A stretch of 64,000 bases of DNA from the NCBI RefSeq assembly GCF_019884725.1, contig NZ_CP082322.1, positions 3,038,001 to 3,102,000 on the forward strand, given 5' to 3'. The stretch is from Leucobacter tenebrionis (GTDB lineage Bacteria > Actinomycetota > Actinomycetes > Actinomycetales > Microbacteriaceae). A model generated the notes under the pieces. The model ran no database searches and was not told the DNA's origin. It saw only the letters and a list, made by a program, of their open reading frames with translations. Position numbers and translations under genes: made by a program. Shown here piece by piece: positions 51,990 through 59,715 of the stretch; the stretch's first letter is position 1; the number at the start of each line of letters is the position of its first letter.

Positions 51990-52851
51990 CCCACACCTCC
52001 TTTCGCTGCGACCACAGCAGCAGGATGACGATGAAGATGAGCGGCACGAAGTTGCGCACCAGCGCGAGCTCGTTGACCTGGGCGACCATGCCGTTGATCA
52101 GTCCGAGCAGCAGGCCGCCCACGACCGCGAGGTCGAGCCGCTTGAACCCGCCGAGCAGGGCGGCCGCGGCGGCGGGGATGATGAGCATCGAGAGCGTCAC
52201 CGCGTCGTTCGACTGGGTCGGAGCGATGATGAGGATCGTGACGGCGCTGATCGCGCCGGTCACCGCCCACACCCCGATGGCCAGGGGCTTCGACGAGATG
52301 CCGATGAGCTCCGCCGTGGTGGGGCGGTCGGAGAGTGCGCGGAGCTTCGTGCCGATGGTCGTCTTGCGCAGCACCAGTGCTGCGGCGACGGCGACGAGGA
52401 TCGCGAGCGTCACGGTGATGACCGTGACCCAGCTCACCACGACCCCGGCGATGCTGAATGCCGGCCCGTTGAAGATCGGAGCGAAGGGCTGCGGCTTGTT
52501 GCCGAAGAGGATGTAGGAGAGCGACATCAGCAGCAGGAAGGGGCCCACCGTCATCGCGGATCGCGTGGACAGGTCGGCCTCGGACAGCCAGGTGGCGGCG
52601 ATCCAGCCGATGAGAGCCGAGAGCAGCGCGCCGACCAGGATGCCGGCGATGGTGGCGAGCCAGACGGGCATGCCCAACTTGCTGGCGAACCACACCGCGA
52701 CGAACGCGGCGAACATACCGGTCGCCGCCTGGGCGAAATTGACGACGCGCACGAGGCGCGACATGAGCGTGAGCGTGACCGCGAACACCGCGTACACGCC
52801 ACCGGCGGCGAGGCCCGAGAGCGCGCCCTGCAGCAGGGCTCCGCCGTTCAC
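51976..52851 (-). CDS. livH: Liv-type ABC permease LivH
   Basis: Permease of 291 residues, eight or so helices, with GLAAGGVYAVFAVTLTLM at the N-terminus and the cytoplasmic loop RKTTIGTKLRALSDRPTTAELIG before the last helices (about 170-190). The GTG at 52851 has GGGGAGG 5 bp upstream. It lies 123 bp after the binding-protein gene, separated by a strong hairpin. It forms the pore with the LivM domain of the next gene. Confidence 0.93.
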   Translation of the reverse strand: MNGGALLQGALSGLAAGGVYAVFAVTLTLMSRLVRVVNFAQAATGMFAAFVAVWFASKLGMPVWLATIAGILVGALLSALIGWIAATWLSEADLSTRSAMTVGPFLLLMSLSYILFGNKPQPFAPIFNGPAFSIAGVVVSWVTVITVTLAILVAVAAALVLRKTTIGTKLRALSDRPTTAELIGISSKPLAIGVWAVTGAISAVTILIIAPTQSNDAVTLSMLIIPAAAAALLGGFKRLDLAVVGGLLLGLINGMVAQVNELALVRNFVPLIFIVILLLWSQRKEVWDAAR

Positions 52852-52918
52852 GATCGCCTCCCCGGTGAGTGGTGGGAACTGAGAAGCATGGGAATCCTTC
52901 GATATCTGAAACGGAGGT

Positions 52919-52957
52919 ACCCGGTGTGGCGGAGGGGGTCCCTCCGCCGCACCGGGT
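52919..52957 (-). terminator. Intercistronic hairpin between binding protein and LivH
   Basis: An 18-bp stem (52919-52936 with 52940-52957, one G-U type pair) and a 3-nt loop lie 17 bp after the binding-protein stop. It is likely a partial terminator or a 3' stabiliser that gives more binding protein than permease. Confidence 0.75.
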
Positions 52958-52974
52958 AGAAGACCGGAGAGGTC

Positions 52975-54153
52975 TTACTTGGCGGGGATCATCAGCCAGT
53001 CCTCAGCGGCCTTCTCCCAGGTGTTGGTGCCCGACTGCAGGGTGACGGGCCAGCCGCCCGGCTCGTAGTCCTGGGCAGCCATCTTGTCGAACTGGTAGGG
53101 GTAGGCGAGCATGGGGGTCTCGATCGGATCCATGTTCTTGAGCGCCTCGTTGACGCTCTCGCGGGTGATGTCGCCGTCGATGCCCTCGAGCACCTCGACC
53201 ATGAAGGTCGCGGCAAGGTAGCCGCCCTGGCTGAACGAGGTGAGCGTGATGTCGTTCTCCTCCATCAGCGACTTCCAGTCGGCGTTGACCTCGCTGTCCT
53301 CGGTGAAGGGGTAGAACTCCGCGGGCACGTAGACGCCGGCCGCGCTGTTGTCGATCGCCTTGGCGAAGCTCTCGCTGTACACCGAGGTGAGCATCAGGAA
53401 GGTGACGTCGTCCCAGCCCTGCTGGTTCGCGGCCTTGATCATGCCGATCGCGTCTGGCTCGACGTTGTTGGTGACGATGCCGTCGCAGCCGGCCTCCCTC
53501 GCCTTCACGACGTAGGGGGTGTAGTCGGCGCCGCCGTAGGGCACGGTGTCGTCGACGTACAGGGGCTCCTTGCCGGTGATCTCGCTCCAGCGGTCGACGC
53601 CGGCCTGGTAGGCGGGGCCGGTGGAGCCGATGACGCTGGTCAGCACGCAGAGGTTCTCGAGGCCGAGCTCTTCGGAGCCGTAGAGCATCGTGAGCGTGGT
53701 GTCGTTGAACGGGCCGATGTTCGCCGCGCCGATGTTCGGCGAGTTGAAGCAGCCGGGGTCGACGCCGATGCCCTGGATCGAGCGCACGTCCTCCTGCTCG
53801 TAGTACTTCGCGTTGATCTCGCAGTCGAGCAGCGAGGCGCCGCCGACGAGCGCGACGACCTCGTCGCTGCCGACCAGCTCTCGCGCAGAGGCCGTGGCGG
53901 TGGCCGGGTCGGCCTTGTCGTCGGTGACCTTGTACTCGATCTGGCGGCCGTTGATGCCGCCCTCGGCGTTGACCTTGTCGAAGACGGCGGCCGCAGCCTC
54001 GGACGCCTCGGGGAAGGTGGCGGGACCGCTGATGGTGTTGACGGAGCCGAGCTTGATCGGCCCGCCGTCACCGCCCTCGCTGCCCGCGCAGCCGCTCAGC
54101 ACGAGTGCTGCTGCCGCGGTCAGCGCGGCAGCGCCCAGGATGCGTGATTTCAT
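52975..54153 (-). CDS. Liv-type ABC substrate-binding lipoprotein
   Basis: Periplasmic-binding-protein family 6 lipoprotein of 392 residues. The signal ends LVLSGCAGS with the lipid-bearing Cys. Motifs include IKLGSVNTISGPA, EGGINGRQIEYKVTDDKAD and VALVGGASLLDC. It captures the solute for LivH/LivM. GAGAGGA lies 6 bp before the ATG at 54153. It is 49 bp downstream of moaF on the same strand, linking the transporter to amine catabolism. The ligand may be an aromatic amine or amino alcohol (inference). Confidence 0.92.
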   Translation of the reverse strand: MKSRILGAAALTAAAALVLSGCAGSEGGDGGPIKLGSVNTISGPATFPEASEAAAAVFDKVNAEGGINGRQIEYKVTDDKADPATATASARELVGSDEVVALVGGASLLDCEINAKYYEQEDVRSIQGIGVDPGCFNSPNIGAANIGPFNDTTLTMLYGSEELGLENLCVLTSVIGSTGPAYQAGVDRWSEITGKEPLYVDDTVPYGGADYTPYVVKAREAGCDGIVTNNVEPDAIGMIKAANQQGWDDVTFLMLTSVYSESFAKAIDNSAAGVYVPAEFYPFTEDSEVNADWKSLMEENDITLTSFSQGGYLAATFMVEVLEGIDGDITRESVNEALKNMDPIETPMLAYPYQFDKMAAQDYEPGGWPVTLQSGTNTWEKAAEDWLMIPAK

Positions 54154-54202
54154 GGTGTGTCCTCTCGGATGGATGAAGGGGTGCTGCAAGAAGAAAGTGC
54201 GA

Positions 54203-55021
54203 TCAGACCGGCTGCGCGTCGGGGTACTTGACGGTGCCGAGCGGGTAGATGTGGCCGCCCGCTCGGGAGTGCTCCGATTCGCCGTCGCCGTTGATGCCCA
54301 GGAAGATGCCCGTGGTCATGAGGTTGTAGCCCAGGTCGTGCAACCACACACTCGCGACCGAGATGCGGAACTCCCGGAAGCAGAAGAGGTAGAGACCGTC
54401 GTCCAGCTTCCATACGGTCGACAGGTCCATGTCGCCGTGGCCGCGCTGCACGCCCTGCAGGTTCTGCCAGGCGTAGCGCTCCGTCGACATGTAGACGTGC
54501 TCGTAGAGGTGCTCGGGGCTGTAGCGGTAGAGGTTGCGCATGCCGATGAGGTCGCGCGATTCGCCCGGCTCATCACCGATCGCATCGGCGCCGTCGATCG
54601 TGGCGGCGTGGAAATCCTGCTTCACCTGGGGCTCGCCCTCGACGCGCTCGGCGTCGATGTGCGAGTGGGTGACGATGGCTCGGCCGGTGCGCTCGGACCA
54701 GACCACGGTGACGGCCTCGCGATCCCGCGATTCCAGGGGCAGGTTCAGGAAGAACACGTCCTTCCGAACCTGCACGGCGTCGTAGGGATCGGTCGCGTCG
54801 GCCTCGGCGATGGTGCCGCTCGCGCTCCACCTCGCGGTGTCCGAGCCGAAGGCGAGCGAGAGCGAACTACCGTCATCGAGGGTGAGCGAGAGCTCGCGGC
54901 CCTCGAGCGACACGTTCGGCAGACGATACGTGTCGATGCCCGCCGCGAACTCGTCGTAGGTGGCCCACTCGTCGACGCCGCGACGCTCTTCCGTGAACTC
55001 TGCGATCTCTGCTTCTGTCAT
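54203..55021 (-). CDS. moaF: MoaF family protein
   Basis: Protein of 272 residues matching the two-part MoaF family: an N-terminal calycin-like domain (LTLDDGSSLSLAFGSD to TGRAIVTHSHID) and a C-terminal one (YSPEHLYEHVYMSTERYAWQ, YLFCFRE). In Klebsiella moaF belongs to the monoamine (tyramine) regulon. Databases often mislabel it as molybdenum cofactor biosynthesis protein F. AAGGAG lies 9 bp before the ATG at 55021. It stands first in front of the Liv-type transporter. Its biochemical role is unknown; a chaperone or binding function for amines is possible. Confidence 0.85.
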   Translation of the reverse strand: MTEAEIAEFTEERRGVDEWATYDEFAAGIDTYRLPNVSLEGRELSLTLDDGSSLSLAFGSDTARWSASGTIAEADATDPYDAVQVRKDVFFLNLPLESRDREAVTVVWSERTGRAIVTHSHIDAERVEGEPQVKQDFHAATIDGADAIGDEPGESRDLIGMRNLYRYSPEHLYEHVYMSTERYAWQNLQGVQRGHGDMDLSTVWKLDDGLYLFCFREFRISVASVWLHDLGYNLMTTGIFLGINGDGESEHSRAGGHIYPLGTVKYPDAQPV

Positions 55022-55078
55022 CTGCTTCGTCTCCTTTGATGAAGTGCGGACCGGGCTGCAAGCGCCGCGGAACCCGGA

Positions 55079-55169
55079 AGTGTTACCACTGTAGACAGAC
55101 GGGCGTCCGCCGAGGGCGGCGATCACCGCCTCCGACAACGGTCGTGCGCTACCGGTCAACGAGTGTTAC
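55079..55169. promoter_or_regulatory. moaF upstream region with AGTGTTAC direct repeats
   Basis: AGTGTTAC occurs at 55079-55086 and 55162-55169 in the same orientation. They could be half-sites for the neighbouring AraC-type regulator. The sequence CACTGTAGACA near 55087 faintly recalls the TetR-type element. Confidence 0.35.
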
Positions 55170-55215
55170 GAGTAGGTTGCGATCGGGTGTGCGCACCCGT
55201 CTTTCTGCGCACGTT

Positions 55216-55245
55216 CGTCGCCCTGCGCCTGGGCGCAGGGCGACG
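55216..55245 (-). terminator. Hairpin after the AraC-type regulator gene
   Basis: Two 14-bp perfect arms (55216-55229, 55232-55245) with a minimal loop, 15 bp beyond the stop on the minus strand. No U tract is visible. Confidence 0.65.
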
Positions 55246-55260
55246 GGTGAGGACCGCGCC

Positions 55261-56223
55261 TCAGGCGCGGCGCAGGTCGCTCGGCGAGACCCCGTACGCC
55301 GACTTGAACACGCGGCTGAAGTGGGCAGCGTCGGTGAAGCCCCAGCGGGCGGCGATGGCCGAGACCGTCCGATCGCTGAGCACGGGATCGAGTAGGTCGG
55401 CGCGGCAGCGCTCGAGACGGCGCTCGCGGATCCACGTCGAGACCGTGGTCTCGGCCTGCCTGAACAGCGAGTGCAGGTGGCGGGTCGAGATGTAGTGCGC
55501 GGCGGCGATGCTGCCGGGGGAGAGATCGGGCGACGACAGGTGCAGGTCGATGTAGCTGTAGATCTTCTGCAGCAGGACCTGGTGCGGGTCGCGCTGGCCC
55601 GGTTCGGCGTCGAGGATGCTCGAGAACAGCGTTCCCATGAGGTCGAGGCTCGTGTGCGCGAGCTTCGCGCGGATCGGATCCGAGAGATGCGCGAGCTGCG
55701 CCGGGAACTGCGAGAGGAACGCCGTGATGACCGGCGCGATCCCGCGATGCTCCTGGCTGAGCGAGACCGCGGTCAGCTGATCCGTGAAGGCGCTCGGCAG
55801 TTCGAGCCGATCCTTCGGGAACATCATGATGAGGTTGCGGAAATCCTCGCCGAACAGCAGGGAGTAGGGGCGCGAGGTGTCGTACACCGAGAGGTCGCCC
55901 GGTCGCATCACGAGCTCCCTGCCGTCCTGCACCAGGATGCTGCTGCCCGAGAGCAGTAGACTCACCTTGTAGTACCCGCTGCCGCCGTTCGCGATCGTCT
56001 CGGGGGTGCGCTCGACGAGGTGCGGCTTCGCCGCGATCTCGGTGAAGACCACGTCGTCGGCGTCGGCCGAGCAGAGCCGCGCGGCGAACGGGTCGGTGCG
56101 TTCGGCGCTGACCTCGAGCGGCACGAACGAGCGCGAGACGATACGGCGGAACACGCCGAGACTTTCGACCTGAGTCGGTCGGGAATCTGCGCGAGACACG
56201 TGCTGCTGTTCTGCAGTAGGCAT
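55261..56223 (-). CDS. AraC-family regulator, FeaR-like
   Basis: Regulator of 320 residues. The N-terminal ligand domain (FVPLEVSAERTDPFAARL, VFTEIAAKPHLVERTPETIA, PGDLSVYDTSRPY; separate motifs) matches the AraC-binding-like group that includes FeaR, activator of E. coli tynA/feaB. The C-terminus has a typical HTH pair (IAAAHYISTRHLHSLFRQAE and IAARWGFTDAAHFSRVFKSA). I chose the ATG at 56223, with AAAGG upstream, rather than one 18 bp earlier. It sits between moaF and the phospho-lyase, so it probably activates both in response to an aromatic amine or amino alcohol. Confidence 0.88.
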   Translation of the reverse strand: MPTAEQQHVSRADSRPTQVESLGVFRRIVSRSFVPLEVSAERTDPFAARLCSADADDVVFTEIAAKPHLVERTPETIANGGSGYYKVSLLLSGSSILVQDGRELVMRPGDLSVYDTSRPYSLLFGEDFRNLIMMFPKDRLELPSAFTDQLTAVSLSQEHRGIAPVITAFLSQFPAQLAHLSDPIRAKLAHTSLDLMGTLFSSILDAEPGQRDPHQVLLQKIYSYIDLHLSSPDLSPGSIAAAHYISTRHLHSLFRQAETTVSTWIRERRLERCRADLLDPVLSDRTVSAIAARWGFTDAAHFSRVFKSAYGVSPSDLRRA

Positions 56224-56284
56224 GTCGTTCACCTTTCTCATGATGCAACGTCGTCGATGCAACACCTTGCGGAGAGGATACCCG

Positions 56285-57553
56285 CTAAACCTCGGAGAGG
56301 GACTCTTCGAGCGCATCCAGCAGGATGGGCAGCTCGGCCTCGCCGAACGCGAGCGGGGGGCGCACCTTGAGCACGCTCTCGTCGCGGCCGATCCGGGAGA
56401 TGAGCACCTTGCGCGCCTTCATCGCCTCGACGACCTGCTTGGCGAGCTGGGGCGCGGGCTCACCGTCGATCGCGAAGTCGAGCCCGAGGAACATGCCGAC
56501 GCCCTTCGCCGAGCGCACGAAGTCGTACTGCTCCGCGAAGCCGCGGAAACGCGCTGCGGCCTCCTCGCCGAGGGTCTTCGCCCGCGCCATCAGCTGCTCC
56601 TGCTCCATCTCGATGAGCACGGCCTCGCCGACCGCGGCCGAGACCGGGTTGCCCGCGAAGGTGTTGAAGAACTCGTTGGTCGAGCCGAAGGCGTCGAGCA
56701 CGGCCTCGCTCGTGACGACCGCCGACATCGGGTGTCCGTTGCCCATCGGCTTGCCCATGGTCACGAGATCGGCGTCGAGCCCGGCGTACTGGTGCCCCCA
56801 CATGTGCGTTCCCGTGCGGCCGAAGCCGCTCTGCACCTCGTCGGCGATGACCATGCCGCCGGCCGCCTTGATGCGCGAGGCGATGCCCTCGATCAGGCCT
56901 TCGGGCAGGCGGGGCATGCCCTCCGTCGAGAACAGCGGGTCGAAGAGGCACGCGGCCACGCCGTAGCCGGCCTCCTGCAGCGACGCGATCGAGGCGTCGA
57001 GCGATGCGAGGGTCTCAGCGAGCACCTCGGCCTCGGGGCGCGGGTCGCGATCGAGATCCGGGATCCGCAGCGCTCGCACGTTCGGGTCCAGCGGCGTCGC
57101 GGTCTTGAGCCCCGTCGTGAGACCGGCGAGCGTGATGGTCGTGCCGTGGTAGCTGTAGTCGGACACGATCATGCCCGTGTTGCCGGTGAGCTGGCGCGAG
57201 ATGCGGATCGCGAGTTCATTGGCCTCGGATCCCGAATTGCCGAAGAAGATCCGATCGAGGCCCTGGTCGAATGTCGTGAGCAGGCGCTCCGAGTAGTCGA
57301 CCACGCGCTCGTTGAGGTAGCGGGTGTGCACGTTGAGCGTCGCGGCCTGCTCGGCGAGCGCGGACACGACGCGGTCGTTGCAGTGGCCCACGTGGGGCAC
57401 GTTGTTGTAGCCGTCGAGGTAGCGGTCGCCCGACGCCTCGGTGAACCAGACGCCCTTCGCCGACACGAACTGCAGCGGCTCGTTGTAGAAGAGGGGCGAG
57501 TAGGGGCCGATGGTGCGGTTGCGGCGCTCGATGAGTTCGGCGTTGGAAGTCAT
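56285..57553 (-). CDS. Class III PLP enzyme, amino-alcohol O-phosphate phospho-lyase (AGXT2L) type
   Basis: PLP enzyme of 422 residues. The PLP Lys is Lys268 in TMGKPMGNGHP, a wording typical of the AGXT2L group (ethanolamine-phosphate and phosphohydroxylysine phospho-lyases) rather than ordinary omega-transaminases. Other motifs shared with that group are NNVPHVGHC, FGNSGSEAN and SDYSYHG. It would eliminate phosphate and ammonia from a phosphorylated amino alcohol to give an aldehyde. AGGAG lies 7 bp before the ATG. A kinase gene lies 72 bp upstream on the same strand, giving the full kinase/phospho-lyase pair. Transaminase activity remains possible. Confidence 0.88.
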   Translation of the reverse strand: MTSNAELIERRNRTIGPYSPLFYNEPLQFVSAKGVWFTEASGDRYLDGYNNVPHVGHCNDRVVSALAEQAATLNVHTRYLNERVVDYSERLLTTFDQGLDRIFFGNSGSEANELAIRISRQLTGNTGMIVSDYSYHGTTITLAGLTTGLKTATPLDPNVRALRIPDLDRDPRPEAEVLAETLASLDASIASLQEAGYGVAACLFDPLFSTEGMPRLPEGLIEGIASRIKAAGGMVIADEVQSGFGRTGTHMWGHQYAGLDADLVTMGKPMGNGHPMSAVVTSEAVLDAFGSTNEFFNTFAGNPVSAAVGEAVLIEMEQEQLMARAKTLGEEAAARFRGFAEQYDFVRSAKGVGMFLGLDFAIDGEPAPQLAKQVVEAMKARKVLISRIGRDESVLKVRPPLAFGEAELPILLDALEESLSEV

Positions 57554-57625
57554 GGGGTTCTCCTGGGTCTGTGTTTGCGTCATCCTGGGCGACGGGGGAG
57601 TCGCAGGAACTCGGCGGGGCATGGG

Positions 57626-58624
57626 CTACGCGATGAGCTCGCGGGAGAGGCGGACGATGTTGGGCAGCACCGTCGTGGCGTGCCACTCGGCGGTGGGTTC
57701 GCCGCGGCGGTCGGCCGCCCATCCGAGGTAGGTGAGCCCGCGGGCGAGCAGGATCGCGGGGAACACGTCGTGGTCGGCCTCGTCGAGCGGACGCACGGCC
57801 TCGTACCCGGCGAAGAGCGCGTCGCGGTACTCGGTGTAGCGGGGGTGCGGCGTGAAGAAGTAGAGCGCGGTCGCGAGATCGAAGAGGTGCCAGCCGGCGG
57901 CGAAGTCGTCGAAGTCGATCAGCACGAGGCCGTCGCGGGTGCGCAGCACGTTCTCGGGCGTGAGATCGGCGTGGATCGGGCCGAAGCGGTGCGCGGGGGT
58001 GCCGTAGGCGCCGAGCACCTCGCGGATGCGCTCGATCGCCGCGACCACGGCTTCGCGATCCTCGCCCCGCAGCTCATCGATGCGCAGCGGGTCGCCCCAG
58101 GCGGGCTCGGCGCCGACGAGCCCCTCGAGATCCCAGTCGTCGCGCGGCACGGCCATCGTGTAGCCGGACTGCTCGGTGGCGCGGTGCACCTCGGCGGCCA
58201 GTCGGCCGAGCTCGGCGAAGTCGGCGGCGTCGAGGTCGGCGCTGCCGTCGACCGCGGTGCGCTCATCGCCGAAGTTGCCGTGGTTCGGGATGAGGTGCTG
58301 CAGGTCGACCTGGTGGGGGCCCGCAGCGTGGTCGCGGCCGACGACGCAGAAACCGCGGCCGTCGCGGGCCGTGACGAAGTTGGGCACGGCGACGCCCTCG
58401 CCGTGGAGGGCGCGCACGAAGTCGAGTTCGCAGCCGAGCTCGTCGTCGGTGTGGTAGCCCTGGCGGTGCACCCGCAGCACGTAGTCGGTGCCCCCGTCGC
58501 TGAGCGAGAAGACGAAGTTCTCGCGCTGCTTGAGCAGAGTGAGGTCGGTGGCGGGATCCATGCCGTACTCCGCGAGGGCCTCGCGTGCGAGCTGGGTGGC
58601 GATGGGGAGATCGACGGCGATCAT
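57626..58624 (-). CDS. Aminoglycoside-phosphotransferase-family kinase (amino-alcohol kinase)
   Basis: Kinase of 332 residues with the APH/choline-kinase fold. It has ENFVFSLSDGGTDYVLRVHR in the N-lobe, the catalytic loop HADLTPENVL and the metal-binding DFDDF. Hydroxylysine kinase belongs to this family and works with an AGXT2L phospho-lyase. Here the gene directly precedes such a lyase, so it probably phosphorylates the hydroxyl of an amino alcohol. GGAAGGA precedes the ATG at 58624. It is first in its operon and divergent from a TetR gene. It is not likely to be an antibiotic-resistance gene. Confidence 0.88.
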   Translation of the reverse strand: MIAVDLPIATQLAREALAEYGMDPATDLTLLKQRENFVFSLSDGGTDYVLRVHRQGYHTDDELGCELDFVRALHGEGVAVPNFVTARDGRGFCVVGRDHAAGPHQVDLQHLIPNHGNFGDERTAVDGSADLDAADFAELGRLAAEVHRATEQSGYTMAVPRDDWDLEGLVGAEPAWGDPLRIDELRGEDREAVVAAIERIREVLGAYGTPAHRFGPIHADLTPENVLRTRDGLVLIDFDDFAAGWHLFDLATALYFFTPHPRYTEYRDALFAGYEAVRPLDEADHDVFPAILLARGLTYLGWAADRRGEPTAEWHATTVLPNIVRLSRELIA

Positions 58625-58670
58625 TCGGTTCCTTCCGGCGGATGCCGCAGCGGAGAGCCCGTGCGGAAAT

Positions 58671-58687
58671 CTATACGCCGAGTATAG
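58671..58687. promoter_or_regulatory. Palindrome CTATAC-N5-GTATAG, candidate TetR operator
   Basis: Perfect 6-bp arms (7 with flanking T/A) around GCCGA in the 114-bp divergent gap between the kinase and TetR-4. It is close enough to the kinase promoter to block it. Confidence 0.65.
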
Positions 58688-58726
58688 AAACCAAACTCGG
58701 AGTACACAAGTGGCGCGCGCAGCTTC

Positions 58727-58732
58727 TACACT
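58727..58732 (+). promoter_or_regulatory. Leaderless -10 element before TetR-4
   Basis: TACACT, then six bases, then the GTG start at 58739. No SD is present, so the mRNA is likely leaderless. Confidence 0.5.
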
Positions 58733-58738
58733 GATGGG

Positions 58739-59347
58739 GTGACCGCAACGACCGCACCCCAGACCACGCTGCGCGAGCGCCGCCAGCAGCGCACGCGCGA
58801 GGAACTGGTCGACGCCGTGCTCGCGGTGATCGGCCAGAGCGGCCTCGCCGACACGACCATCGACCGGGTGTCGGCGGAATCGGGCATCTCGCGCGGCACC
58901 GTCTACGCCTATTTCCCCGGCGGCCGCGACGAACTGCTGCGCGCCGCGTACGCGCGACTCGGGCGGGGGCTCGTCGAGCGCACGCGAGAGGCGGTGTCGG
59001 CCGCGGGGGACTGGCGGGGCCGGATCGTCGCCCACGCCCGGGCCATGTTCGACCTCGCGGGCGATGCACGCATCGGCCACTTCTACAACGTGTCGGGGCC
59101 GACGCTCATCGTCGACGGGGCGGAGCGCGGCATCGGTTCGGGATCGAGCATCGTGATGATCCGCGAAGCGCTCGAGGCGGCGCAGACCGCGGGGGAGGTC
59201 GACGCCGAGGTCGACGCCGACACCGTGGCGGCGCTGCTGGTCGGGGCCATGCGGGAGGCGGCGATCGGAGTGGCCGCGGGTGAGCGGGACGCGGATCGCG
59301 CCTTCGCCGCGTTCGCCCGACTCATCGACGGGCTCGCCGCGCGGTAG
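58739..59347 (+). CDS. TetR-family regulator (TetR-4)
   Basis: Regulator of 202 residues: HTH IDRVSAESGISRGTVYAYF after a basic N-terminus (RERRQQRTREEL). It is not of the MPK-x-x-DHD type seen in TetR-1 to -3. It starts with GTG, probably leaderless. It is divergent from the kinase/phospho-lyase operon and is its likely local repressor, through the palindrome at 58671. It is convergent with TetR-5. Confidence 0.92.
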   Translation: MTATTAPQTTLRERRQQRTREELVDAVLAVIGQSGLADTTIDRVSAESGISRGTVYAYFPGGRDELLRAAYARLGRGLVERTREAVSAAGDWRGRIVAHARAMFDLAGDARIGHFYNVSGPTLIVDGAERGIGSGSSIVMIREALEAAQTAGEVDAEVDADTVAALLVGAMREAAIGVAAGERDADRAFAAFARLIDGLAAR

Positions 59348-59574
59348 CTGCGGTCTGCATTCGCGAGCGGGTCTGGTTCTCGGTTCGCCGGCGCAGTCCT
59401 GCCGGCTCGGCGGATCCCATTCCGCGCGCCGTTGCAGACCTCCTGCACCGTTGTAGACCCGCCGCGCGGTGCGGCGGCTGCTCCTTCGCGGGCCATGCGC
59501 TGCCGCGCTGCGCGCTCTAGCCGCAACTTCCCGGGGACCTGCCGGTGTTCCCGGGTCGCTTTCTGCCGTGTCAT

Positions 59575-59637
59575 CGATTTGGGGTCAGTTTCTGCCGTGT
59601 CGCGCCGGACGACACGGCAGAAACTGACCCCAAATCG
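59575..59637. repeat. Perfect 28-bp intergenic palindrome
   Basis: Arms 59575-59602 and 59610-59637 are perfectly complementary around 7 nt. A partial direct copy of the inner arm (TTTCTGCCGTGTC) lies just before it at 59560-59573. It sits in the 368-bp gap between convergent TetR-4 and TetR-5; the stretch 59348-59555 shows nothing recognisable. Confidence 0.92.
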
Positions 59638-59690
59638 TTCGGGCTGTTCGGGCTGTTTGGGCTGTTTGGGCTGTTTGGGCTGTTCGGGTC
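59638..59690. repeat. 9-bp tandem repeat GGCTGTT(T/C)G, about five copies
   Basis: The unit GGCTGTTTG or GGCTGTTCG repeats five times in a row and decays into GGTCGTTCG and CGTCGTTCA. It lies beside the 28-bp palindrome, 3' to TetR-5. It is outside the TetR-5 reading frame. Confidence 0.85.
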
Positions 59691-59715
59691 GTTCGCGTCG
59701 TTCAGGAGGGTGCGG

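Noticed and set aside
55087-55097. CACTGTAGACA as a further TCTAC-N4-GTAGA operator
   Set aside because: Only the right half matches; the left half GTTAC agrees at three of five positions.
57626-58624. Aminoglycoside resistance gene
   Set aside because: The family fold is shared with hydroxylysine and choline kinases, and the phospho-lyase partner points to catabolism.
59638-59690. CRISPR-like repeat array
   Set aside because: The units are 9 bp and directly adjacent with no spacers; it is a simple tandem repeat.
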